64,000 bases of DNA from Sympetrum striolatum (lineage: Eukaryota > Arthropoda > Insecta > Odonata > Libellulidae): the NCBI GenBank assembly GCA_947579665.1, contig OX388349.1, positions 26,320,459 through 26,384,458 of the forward strand. The letters are read 5' to 3'. The notes beneath the pieces were generated by a model. The model was given only the letters and a program-made list of their open reading frames with translations, made no database searches and had not been told where the DNA came from. The position numbers were made by a program, and so were the translations under genes. This document shows positions 1 through 10,960 of the stretch, piece after piece; the first letter of the stretch is position 1, and the number at the start of each line of letters is the position of its first letter.

Positions 1-1954
1 TGCCTCTTAATTAGAGTCAAATTTTTCTTATCGTTTCCTCCTATGTCAAAAGGTTTTAGATACTTATATTTTAGAGTAAAAGAAGAAGGAAAATAAGAAA
101 CACTAAAATGTATTTAACATGAATTATGGAATTTAAAAATTAATAGCTGCATTTGGATGGTTATCTAGGTCCTGGGGGAACTTACAAGCTCAAAGGTTTT
201 GTGGAACACAATTCGAAAAAAAATAAACTTCTGCAAGTTAAAATAAGGAAGAAGTTGGTAGCAGCAGCTGATTTAATTGTCACGGTTACTTTACCTTTAC
301 ATGTCCCACGAATCATTGTATCCTGAAAACATTCATAAATAGCGATAATATTTCGAAACATTAGGCAATAAAATATTGATTAATTTTTTCCACTCTGTAA
401 ACAACTGTTCAATATTTTTATTCCTGCTAAGTTTCAGAACAGAGCAAAGCTCGTTTGTCTGAAGCATGAATGCGTTTGGTAAAAATTAATAGGGAAACAT
501 AATGCCTTTATGGAAAATATGGAATGTGACATATGCATGGGAAAGGGAAACGGGATTATTTCCGTGACAAACTATTTAAAAACGTTCAAAACGCGTCGGA
601 AGAGCTATGGAACTTAGTATCAAATAATTCCAACGTATTTTTCTGAACGTATACTGGTTTTATAACTTTGCTCCTTGACATCGCTGGAGTCAATTCCTGC
701 TTGTTTTAGCTTCATCGTTGTTTTACATTCGAGTTCACCTCGTGTATTTGAACGACAGAAATAAAAAAGTTAGCTTCGTGTTCAGTTTCATCCCTCATTC
801 CTGAATCAATACTCATATACGTATGCATATTCGTTGTGGGTCATATTTATTATTGTAAAATTCTCAAGATTCATGATTTCAATGTTCCGTTAAACACGAA
901 AATCTTTAGGCAAAGTAGATAGCCGATAAAACAGATCTATGAAATGTAGATTTCAAAATCCTTTTGTAATTTTTCACCGACTACATGACAGGAAATAAAA
1001 TCAAATGCTGCTGCTTTTCGTAATTTTGATGTATCGCTGTATAATATATCCTTTTTAATGTTATAAAATATTAGTGTAGAGTCTAATCAACAAACTTATT
1101 GTTATTGGATAATTTATCTTTACACTCATACAGCAGCTTTCTCATAAATTTGATTACGTTCGCTAGAGAGTTCAAGATAAAGTTCGTTTCCCTTCTAGGA
1201 AAATGCATTAGTCTCACAGTTCAAAGAAATTCGTTCAATACTTTAGTGGTTATGTGTATATATAAGGATATATAACTGGGTTAACAAAACATCCGTCATT
1301 TAAACGAAAATAATATCGATTAATTAGTTAATTCCAAATATGACTTTGTAGCGTCAAAATGAGGGTGAATGAGAAGAAAAAACATTTACCCGTGCTGAAA
1401 TATATTTCCTTTAGCAACTATGGTTTCGACATTTCATGCCATGGTGATCAAGTGAAGTGAGAAAACCATGGCATCAGAATTGAATACATACATCGTGGTA
1501 TGGGTAAAATATGTTTTTTGATTATTTAGGTTATGGTGTACTACCATAAATTCGTGTCTGAAGGATTATATGGTATTTCTAAGCTTAGGATTCTTAAATC
1601 TCTTGTTTGCAATAGCTTGATGAAAGCTCACTAGAATTTTTAACTTTAAGATTTAAGATGTACAACATCCCATTTCATGATAATGAATTTGAGAGAATCT
1701 CTAGCATCTTTTATCTTAAAATAGGCTCTTAGAAGTGGTTAGTAGGTAGTGAGATTTTTACGAAATCACTTTAATTGTATGCGAATATGACTTCATAATC
1801 ACATTCGAAGCTTTAATCAGCAATTATTTAGTTATGATTATTATGCTAATTAACATAGCTTTGTATTCTTTGATGAAATTAAGCGATCGAAATAAGTAAT
1901 ATCGGATAATACAATTAATTTATTACTCATACCCTAATTAAAAATTTATAATTT
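1..1954. other. AT-rich non-coding stretch
   Basis: No open reading frame of note and no recognisable repeat. The only structure I see is an inverted repeat at 1436-1444 (ATGCCATGG) and 1466-1474 (CCATGGCAT), a 9-bp perfect stem with a 21-base loop. Probably intergenic or intronic. Confidence 0.6.
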
Positions 1955-1970
1955 ATGTGCCTGTTGCAGC

Positions 1971-2188
1971 GTATTCCAATTCAACTTTTGTTCTCCGTGC
2001 AACTCAATATCGTGTTTTGGGACGACAAAGGGGAAAAAATAGCACCATCGTCCAGATTCTGCTCATCACGTTTATTCCACGAGGAAAACCTTAGGGACCA
2101 AAGCATCCGTAATCGGGAGGCCCGTGAAAGCGGAAGGAAAGTGTCAGTATATAGAATAAATATTCGAGTGGACGGTCCACTGATTAAG
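1971..2188 (+). CDS. Candidate internal exon, unrecognised
   Basis: An open frame on the plus strand is bounded by a plausible acceptor (TTGCAG ending at 1970) and a good donor (AAG then GTAAGG starting at 2189). The stretch is visibly richer in G+C and CpG than its flanks, as exons often are in AT-rich arthropod genomes. The translation is rich in Arg, Ser and Glu and matches no family I recognise. The polypyrimidine tract upstream of the acceptor is weak. It could instead be a conserved regulatory block that happens to be open. Low confidence. Confidence 0.22.
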
Positions 2189-2560
2189 GTAAGGGCCTCC
2201 TTTCTGGGGTAAATCCGCCGGAGCGAAAGCGCATCTTTGTCGGGAGTTACCGCATCCGTTACGGAAGATTTTGTCCAAATTTGTCGAACTCCATGGAAAT
2301 ACCACTTTCATTTGTTACGTGGGATTATTCCTCTCCCGCAGGAGTATTGTTTGCAGCTCTGTGTCGCAATTAACCGGCTTTATTACGGTTGGGAATCTTC
2401 CGTTCGGGACGTGTCGTTTCGCGGCGGTTTGTAGTGGAAGCGGGTGCAAGTGGGATTACGCGTATGAATCTGTGTCAACACTCCCGAAGAGCGATTGGTT
2501 TTTTTATTGGAACTAAATACGTTACTACCCTCACGGCGGGAAAGCTTTCATAACTCGATA
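2189..2560. other. CpG-richer block downstream of candidate exon
   Basis: This block continues the G+C and CpG enrichment of 1971-2188. It holds two overlapping plus-strand ORFs (2237-2434 and 2271-2516) with no recognisable domain. It may be an exon remnant or a regulatory element. No function can be assigned. Confidence 0.3.
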
Positions 2561-2642
2561 CAGGAAAATTAGTGCAAGTTTGCGTTGCTTTACGAATACC
2601 CATTTAGAAAAAAATCTGTATATATGATATAAATAAATGAGA

Positions 2643-2662
2643 GCTCATTGAATTCAATGAGC
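2643..2662. repeat. Perfect 20-bp palindrome
   Basis: GCTCATTGAATTCAATGAGC equals its own reverse complement over all 20 bases and is centred on GAATTC. It stands alone in AT-rich DNA with no ORF nearby. It could be a transcription-factor dimer site or chance. Confidence 0.9.
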
Positions 2663-5235
2663 GAAGATGATGAAAGTGAACTACAGAAATTAAAAGGAAA
2701 TTGGTTATTTCGTTTATATTTGATGTGAAAAAAATCGATTATTTGTTGTTAAAACCTCCGAAAAACTGAACCATCGTATTCATAATCCTCGATCGAGTAT
2801 ATAATAACCTGGTGTTATCACGTTTGGAAGGGATACATTAGATATAAATAATATATTTGATGATTCATTGACTTTATTAAGTTGAGAACCCCCATGCTCA
2901 TGGGCACCATAACCTCGGTCTGGCCACTCTTAAACTAAAAATTAGCTAAAGTCTAGCGGTTCTGAAGGTTTTTCGGCTATAAAGATGTGATTTTAGTGAG
3001 TGTTATAATGCTATGTTAGAATTATTTATGTTCTTCCAAGATCTATTGGGGTTTGTGAAAAAGAGATGTTATTATAATGAATTAATTCAGGCTTCAGAAA
3101 CAGGTTTTCTTTATGAAATAACAAAGATCGTACTGAGATAGTGCCTTTATAAAACAGCCACTATGATTCATTCAGATAAAAATTGTCACTTGTACATTTT
3201 TTGGGATCTTTTCCTTGTATAATTTCTCCTTGGATTGCATCCCTTCCATTGCATCTCTTAAATTAAATCTCTTATGAAGGTGTTTTAAGCTGGGAGCATT
3301 TTCTTTCACGGAAATTTTAGTATGATTGTAACATCATATTGTAATTTCTATTTTATATGTCTTTATCATATCTATTATATATAATTCCTTCTACGGATTC
3401 ATTCATATCTATTATATATAACGTTTCTCCGGATTCATTTATATATATAGGTATATAGATAGGTTACTAATTGCCAGGCTATACCACAAGCGTCGTTGAC
3501 TTGGAATTTTTACAGGGTATAGGAAATAACGTGAAACCCCCAGATAAAATGCGACATTGAACCTAAGTGTCACAGGTACAATGCCAGAAGGCACCAAAAT
3601 CCAGATTTTCCCATTTAAATGTTTTGCTTTGATATTCGGGAATTCATAAAAAATACTTCTCGGACAGGTAAAGAGTCAAAATTCAAGGAGCCTACAGATA
3701 TGGTCATGATTTATTGAGAACATTAATGACTTTTTACAAAAAAATGTCCTGTGTTCGATGCTAGAACAATGCAAAAATCTCCCTTTTAAAATACATAGGG
3801 GTAGTTTTTCATTATTTTTTTTGATGCACTTATCGAAATGATAGAAACTTCTTGCTTAACTAGAGGATGTATATTAAGACTAGGTTTAAGAAACAAATTT
3901 AGATAAGACCATGCTGTTTCTTGGTTCAGTGCCAGAGCACATTAATGTGTTTCACATAAAGAATATAAGAGAAAAGTAGGACGCCCTTCTAGGCAGTTGC
4001 ACCAAATATTTCTGCTTGAATTTTCCCTACATAGTTAGAGATGGTTATCTTCAGTTGTGCTGCATAGTAAGTATCACCAGGAAGACCCGTGTTCGATGCC
4101 GGACGGATAAATTGCAGCGAATTTTAAGAATATTTTCAATCCTTTTTTTTTATTTTTAATATGATGTCGAATTGAAATTTGTGTTATCAATATGCTTGCA
4201 GTATGCAAGCAACATTTTACTAGTACTTAATTATGAATGCATATGATTAACAGATTGGAGACAAAATATTTTTAGAAACGTTTAAGGTATTTAAATTGAA
4301 ATTAATTATGAATAACTACTCACTATTTAATGAATACGAATGTAATTCTTGACAGAAAAAGATTAAAGTCATCATACGTTTTACAAATTTAATAAATTAT
4401 TGATTTTCGCCATAGGAAGGTAATATGGCTATTACTTCATGATTCGTAAATAATTCGTAAAGAACGTATTATAAAGTAAAATATGTTGTATTTTTTTCAG
4501 AATAAGCATTATTATTATATTATCTTGCTTCTTCTATTAACACTTTTGAATTTTAAGGGAGCATGTCAAATGTTTCATTTTTTTCTTTGCTGACATCTTT
4601 GAAATTCAGTAATTAAATAATATTTTACGAGTGATTCTCAGGTTTAACATAGAATTCTCTATTAATTGATATAATTATTTATCGTAGTTTCCAACTCCAT
4701 ATTAGACGCATCCCGACGAAGGTGTCTGAGATATTCGGCAATTAGTATTAGAGTGGATAGCTTTTTTGGAATGCAGATTTACATTTATTTATTACTTCAC
4801 AGGCCTCTCTTATGTGAATTTCTACGAATCCGTTAATGGGTTAACATTGATTCTCTCTTTTCATATTCCAAACATTCATTAAGAAACGTATGTCTGATTG
4901 TCCATGCTCTCTCTAAGTTTCTTATGAAACTAAATTGTTTTTTTCTTTAAGTAGTCAGATTTTCACTAGCTTTATAGACTGTCCACTACTTTACTAATTA
5001 ATATTATTTATATCAAAGTCTGAATGGGAATGGGTTGTCGCTGAATATTTCATATGGTAGTATAAAATGGTACTATTATATATATATCCGTAGTATTTTG
5101 ATGTCTTTTAAATATGAATTAAGCAATGAAAGTGTAGAAATATAGCATTTTCATGTCCCTTTAATGTTTATCCAGTAAATACGGAAGGAATATACATAAA
5201 GCAGGGAAATTTTAAGAACATAATGTGATATCTCT
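2663..5235. other. AT-rich non-coding stretch
   Basis: No credible coding region. It holds a short tandem repeat (3367-3445) and two isolated tRNA B-box-like motifs, GTTCGATGC near 3757 and near 4092, which may be SINE relics. Otherwise nothing recognisable. Confidence 0.55.
3367..3445. repeat. Imperfect tandem repeat, 37-bp period
   Basis: The block starting CATATCTATTATATATA recurs at 3367 and 3404. Each copy is followed by a CGGATTCATT-type segment, and a decayed third partial unit follows. A simple local duplication. Confidence 0.7.
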
Positions 5236-5239
5236 CATG

Positions 5240-5600
5240 GCTTTAAAAAATGTTTCGCTGCATGTGACGCATCCCAAAATGGCTGAAGATTAGTGAAGAT
5301 TCGCGGGTGTTTGTCGGTGGGATGAAAGCGATTTTCAGCGACAAACGCGGAGAAGGGGTTTGCTGACCTCAGCCACGTCGACATGCCTTTCTCCTATTAG
5401 GAATTTTCAAAGGAAGGGGAGGCAAACATAACTCGCTGGAGTAGTGACAGGTTCGCCAACGGAAGATATCCCTAATTCCGTCACTCTGGGGAATTTCGTC
5501 GGCTATTGCGAAGGAAGGCTGGAATTATAAAAAATCTGTGATTTACAGGGAATGTTTCCCGAAGAAGCAGACCGGCAGACAGACATGTGCTCGACGCCTT
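5240..5600. other. CpG-richer patch, possible regulatory element
   Basis: Base composition shifts from AT-rich to CpG-containing (CGCGG, GTCGG, CGTCGACATG) without any long ORF on either strand. Such patches in this window may be unmethylated regulatory DNA or untranslated exons. No specific motif decides this. Confidence 0.3.
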
Positions 5601-8550
5601 CTCAAATACAACAGTGTTCAAATATTTACACTCGAAATCTTGCCGAAGGTAAAAGACTTGACCAGGTGGTATTCCATGACAAAGGGAAGTAAATAAGAGA
5701 TTTATTTTTACTTAAACCCAATTAAATGCGATAATTGAAGAACCATGATTACGATGGTTCATTCACAGTTCATCAGAACTGATACAAGTTTTGCATATGG
5801 ATTTAGCATCAGGATGAAATAAATATGCGCATAAAGTAAAAAGGATGGAAAAGATCTGGAATCGCGGGATATGAGAAAGAGGGCAACTTTAGCCATAACT
5901 CAGACTTGGCAGAGCGGGGGGAATAGGACATCGACTGGGAAATGTCTTACAGAACTTCGCCAATGATTTTTACCTCTCTCTCTTGCCCAAAACATTTCAC
6001 TTATGTCTAACCACTGACGAGAGTACTTCTCATAAAACCTCAACTCCTAAAAAGTTGAAAAAGTTGTCCGCTTTTGCTCGACTCGAGTATTCTTCAATAC
6101 GGTTTCCACTCCTGAACAGTTAATGTTTTTTCCCGCATATTCGCTCCTTTCTGAGGAAAACACTTATTGGAAACGACCACAAATAAGTTAACCGAACAAA
6201 ACTCCGTATAACTCAGAAAGTTTCGGAGCCAACTGTTAGGGGAGCAAGGATTTTGCTCTGAATAGGGGAAATGTTTTAATTTATGAAGAATTGAACTATT
6301 AGATTCTCTCCAGAGCTGCCATTTTCCTGACGATTCGCTATGGATGAGGTCATCACTTTGATTTAGCATCGGCTTCGACCGATTTCATGGCTGATTTCAT
6401 TGATTTATCCTCCTGAAACACGGACATTTCCTTTCCAACTCCCACATCCGTTTTTTTGCCAAAATATATTTTTCCATTCCATGATCTCGCCCATAATGAT
6501 CTTCAGAGGTTACTCCTCTCAGCTTGAACAATAGGTGGAGTTAATGTGTGTTTGATCGCTCATATGACCGTGTGGAGCAAATATTATTCCTACAGTCAAA
6601 GGATGGTGGTTTTGCTGCCTGACTGGGTTGTACCTACATGCATTTCGCAAGGAATTTATTGTGAAAACATAAATAGACTCAAACAACATAATTGAACAGA
6701 TTACTATCCTTTTCAGGCTGTAGTTCTATATAAACATAGTAAAGGTGATATAGGATGACCTTTTTCGTAATGAAACAGTCTTTCAACTTTCCGAAAAATT
6801 TTGAATGAATTCCTATCCCCAAGCAACTCTCCCCTTCTATTATATACTCTCACTCACTTGTCCATAACTTCACCTCTACTATTTACCCCATAATATTCTT
6901 TTATTTTCCCTTTCTAATTAATAAAATTTATGTCTAAGTGTCTCCGGAATATCACTTGCTGATAGACGAACCGTGCCGAAACTGGTCGATTCTTGAGTGA
7001 TTCTATCAACTTGCGTAATAGTACTCATTATTTATATTTTATCTTACTTCTGATAAATAAAAATAATATTAATTTAGTTATAAGTAAATAATAAGAGTAG
7101 AACAGGGTTAGGTATAAAACTTAAAAGTGAGAGTGTTACAGAAATCTTAATGGATGCAAATAGCTTATGTTATATGTTACAAGAATAAAAAATTAGAAGT
7201 TGCCAATTAAGGATATATTGTGGGGATATATATTCGTATATTACCGAAAATGAATAATGTATTAATATATGCTATCAAGATGTAAAAACTTTCCATCGAT
7301 GGTGGCAGCTACCAGTCTATTTGAAATGCAAAATTTAGCATGTTCAGTGGTAGAATGTGTTCCAAAGTTATAGAAGAGACACCCTATCGTTATGATATAA
7401 TCAGGATTCCAAGTTGTGAAGATCATTTGAGTAGATTATCATTGACGTGGGAATAATTGGATAATGTAGAAATAGTTTAAGAAAGAAAAGGATGTTGTAA
7501 TCAAATGTAGATACTACATGAAAATGTAATCGGTTGGTATTTGGCGCTTTTGCGGAGAAATTACTATGTCTATACTTTTCTAAATGTCAAATTTATAAAT
7601 GATAGACTTGATTTTCTTATTGACATTCAAAGTGGTGTCTGTAAACATAACCGAGAAACCCTAATCCACTACCTTTTTCCTGTCTCTCCATTTTAAGTAT
7701 TTAGCTATTTCCGAGCATCACTCTCTGTGCATTGCCACCATGCGTCTCAAGAAATGAATGAGGAAGCATTCTATAAATCTCCTTAATGCGCGATGGCAAA
7801 TGGATCTCGGGAATGATATCATAAGAGTCCTCAGTCATTGGCGGAAGTTTTTCCTCCGCACTCAGGACTCTCTATTAATCACACCACGATAGAGTCGGAG
7901 CAGAAGAATCTTAGTCTTCAATCACATCGCACCTCGTACTTGTCGCCTTTGTGGCCTCGATCGCAGTCACTCTGACTGGGGCCACCCCGTGACCGCGATA
8001 ACATCTCTTCCGAATCCATCAAAGTCAACTTGGAGCATCTGGAAACGCCGGCTATTCGTCTCCAGATATAGAGATTTGCCACAGTCACTTTCTGCAGATT
8101 CTGTATGGGTTACCGGAGATAAAAACTTCGATAAAACGTTGAGCAGAAATGTATTAATTGAGGAACATAGTTTGGGGGAGCTTCGTTTCATAAGTTTCTG
8201 CGATTCCTTAATTTATGCGAGAGATGCTGAAATTGTGGAGGACCAATTTTTCATTATTTACTTAATGTTTTGAAAACCGTGACTTACGCACAAATTAACG
8301 CTACACTGAAGAGCCAGTAATGACAAACCACCTCATTCCTCATTCGGATGTCCCAAAAAAATCTAAGTCACATTTTTCGAATGCATATCCTGGAGATTCC
8401 CTTGTTGGTACAAATTTTCTTTTCTCTAAATTGTTTGGCATCGAGTCGACAAATGTTACCATACTCCAAACACAATAATATTTATTAGGTAAGTTAATAA
8501 GACGAAATAGAAAAAAATAGAAGGAATGCGTATTTGATTTTGCGAAAAAC
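5601..8550. other. Non-coding stretch
   Basis: The small ORFs here (for example 6094-6369 minus and 7989-8273 plus) show no domain and no splice context, and I consider them chance. The only notable structure is the stem-loop at 7824-7871. Confidence 0.5.
7824..7871. repeat. Extended stem-loop
   Basis: AGAGTCCTCAGT (7824-7835) pairs with ACTCAGGACTCT (7860-7871) with one mismatch. Inside it GCGGAAG pairs with CCTCCGC around a TTTTT loop, leaving a five-base bulge on the left arm. The arm length is near the lower limit for a microRNA precursor, but the arms match no conserved arthropod microRNA I know. It may be a foldback repeat. Confidence 0.55.
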
Positions 8551-8696
8551 TTTTTTACTTTCTCAATATACGAAGTATAGAGAAAGTATTGTTTTAATAA
8601 AAAAATTCGACTTCGAGATTTCAACGGATATACTTGTTTTGGGGTCCCTAGAGCACGTTTTTACTATTTTCGGAATGATGTCTGTGTGTATGTGCG

Positions 8697-8727
<31 letters not shown>

Positions 8728-9600
8728 GTGTCTGTGCTTGTGATCGCTCTAACGTGAAAACTATTGGTGGTATCAATACCAAACTTCATACATAGTACTG
8801 AGGTGTGTGCTGTCAGAGTTGATTAGTATTTGGAGTAAATCGGTTAACCGGAAGTCGAGCTTCATTCATCAAAGCTCATTTCCGGTTTTCAAAATATCTC
8901 CATAAATATGATATATATGTACATTGTATTACTTATAAAAGTTTTAGAAAATGTAAATCACTATAACTTTTGTATTTATCATATTTTTGTATCACCGGTT
9001 GATTAGGAGTTATCCTTGAAAAACCGATAAACCGGAAGTAGCTGTTATGTACTTTGTGGGCGCTCTAACATGAAAACCATTTGTTGTATCAACACCAAAT
9101 TTCATTTATAGTACTTTGGTTGGTGTCGTTAGAGTTGATTAGATTTTGGAGAAAATCCGTTTACCGGAAGTTGAGCTTCATTCTTCAAAGCTCATTTCCG
9201 GCTTTCAAAATATCTCCATAAATATGATATGTAGGTATAAATATTATAAATAAAAGTTTTAGAAAATAAAATTTACTAATACTTTTGTATAAAACATATT
9301 TTTGTATAACTGATTGTTTAGGAGTTATTCATGAAATACTGATAAACCAAAAGTTGCTGATTACCTATGTGCTTTGTGGGCGCTCTGGGTGCTGTGGGTG
9401 AAAGGCCAATTTCATCGTTTTTCATCTAACATGTCCCGAAAACATTAATTATAATGTTTGTGACGAAAAGATAATATAATATAAATTAATCACTTATCTT
9501 CCAAGTTTAAATTAAATATAGTGTTCGAAAATACTGTCGTAGATAAATATTAACATCTTATGTATGGAGAAAGTCATGTGCTGGCCACATGAGATTTTTT
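8551..9600 (+). mobile_element. HMT repeat copy A (reverse orientation)
   Basis: One of five related copies in the window, inverted relative to the other four. At its left end it has a hairpin (8556-8588: TACTTTCTC pairs with GAGAAAGTA, and TATAC pairs with GTATA around GAA). A TG microsatellite follows (about 8681-8740). Next come two tandem ~317-bp units, each opening with a G-CGCTCT-AC-TGAAAAC motif (about 8745 and 9060). The right end is GGAGAAAGTCATGTG followed by CTGGCCACATGAG. The units contain repeated CCGGAAGT/CTTCCGG motifs. No transposase-like ORF is present, so it is non-autonomous. The structure recalls DINE-type Helentron derivatives, but this is inference. Confidence 0.75.
8681..8740. 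repeat. (TG)n microsatellite inside HMT copy A
   Basis: A TG/GT dinucleotide run with a few interruptions (ATGT, CTGT). It occupies the same place as the CA runs in copies C and D, so it is part of the element. Confidence 0.9.
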
Positions 9601-10640
9601 TCTCTTATATCCTGGGACAACCTACTCCTCATCCTGCCTAGGAATCCTCATTCCTCTCTACAAGCTCTTAATAGCAAATGGCAGAGGGAATGAGGAACCA
9701 ACCGGCCTTGGGCTGAAAACCTAACAGACAAAGAGCCAATGTGAGATGTAGATAAATAGATATTTTGTTTGGTTATTGGGAAGTTATGTCCATTTGGACC
9801 TCTTTTAACTAATCTTGTATGTTATAATGATATTTAGAGAGAAAATTAACAACAAAAGAAGCTTATAGGTTGGAGAAAAGTCATTGAAAGTTAAAGTTGT
9901 CAAAGAAAAATCGCACATTGCGGGAAAACACACAAATAAAGGGAGAGGGGAGGATACCTCAAAAAATGGAAAGGCAATACGCAGTATTATGTATACACAC
10001 ATAAAAATGTAGAGTGAAAAACTGAAAATTCAATATAAATTAGATTGAATATTGTAAAATATGTGTGAAAACGATACGAAAATTTACAACCATATCTGTA
10101 ACATGCATGCTTGTAAACTCATTTAAAGTAATTAGACCACATCGCTATTACTTATAATTCATTTCTTTTCGTGTAAGCCTTATTTCACAGTTGATTTAAC
10201 GAACATTTCAAGCATTTTCGCAATTTCTTAGAGCCTCCTCATCGATTTCTTGTCGTTTACTCAGCAAAAAAGTTATGAAATATCGCAAACAAGGGAAGTT
10301 AAATTAAAATGAATCCTTATTATGTTTATGATTAAGCCTTTCACAAACAAACAAAATATATCAGTAAATACGGCATTTTTCTAAAAATAGACGTTTAATG
10401 ACTGATTTCTGTGTCACAGATAGTTTATGAATTTCCTTGTCACAGTCTTGATAAATAACTTAGTACAAATTTCCTTTTTTTGTTTTCAAATATAAAATCG
10501 CAATAAAAATTCAAACTCTTGACATTTGAAATCACGATATATGAAAATCCCATTTTTTTCTGAAAGTTATACGTCCTATTCGTCCCAAAATATCAGTATT
10601 GAGAGTCATGGTTGCAATAATTCTTCTTCTGGATACTCAT
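9601..10640. other. Non-coding stretch after HMT copy A
   Basis: AT-rich, with no supported gene. The first 160 bases (to about 9760) are less AT-rich and end in a GATGTAGATAAATAGATA-like tail. They may be the end of another unidentified repeat. Confidence 0.45.
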
Positions 10641-10645
10641 AGTAA

Positions 10646-10960
10646 TTGATGAAGAAACATTACGAAATAATGTTCGTGAATAAAAAAATGGAAAAACCGG
10701 AGACTCTAGAACAGAAATCTTATTTCAATGCTTCTCAGAAGATAAATTCGAACATTTCAAAAGAGCTGATCGAGGAAATGAAAGAACAAGTCAATGATGG
10801 AGGAATTGATTGGGAGAGTGAATGGGGTAAGCAAGAAGGGCCTCTTGATTTTTACGAAGACCTTCTCTTTCAGAGACTGGAATCGAATCTGATTGGGCTT
10901 GAGGAAGTGTCTTCTAGTGGCCATCTGCAGGGGCGTCGAGACACTGTGATTACTCGATAA
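10646..10960 (+). CDS. Orphan ORF, 104 aa, acidic/charged
   Basis: This open frame encodes a Lys/Glu-rich polypeptide with a central acidic stretch (IDWESEWGKQEGPLDFYEDL) and no Cys pattern, signal peptide or membrane segment. A pyrimidine tract and an AG precede the ATG (AG at 10639-10640), so it could be a terminal exon ending in TAA. I recognise no family. The composition is less like random AT-rich translation than most ORFs here. A decayed transposon protein or chance remain possible. Confidence 0.25.
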   Translation: MMKKHYEIMFVNKKMEKPETLEQKSYFNASQKINSNISKELIEEMKEQVNDGGIDWESEWGKQEGPLDFYEDLLFQRLESNLIGLEEVSSSGHLQGRRDTVITR

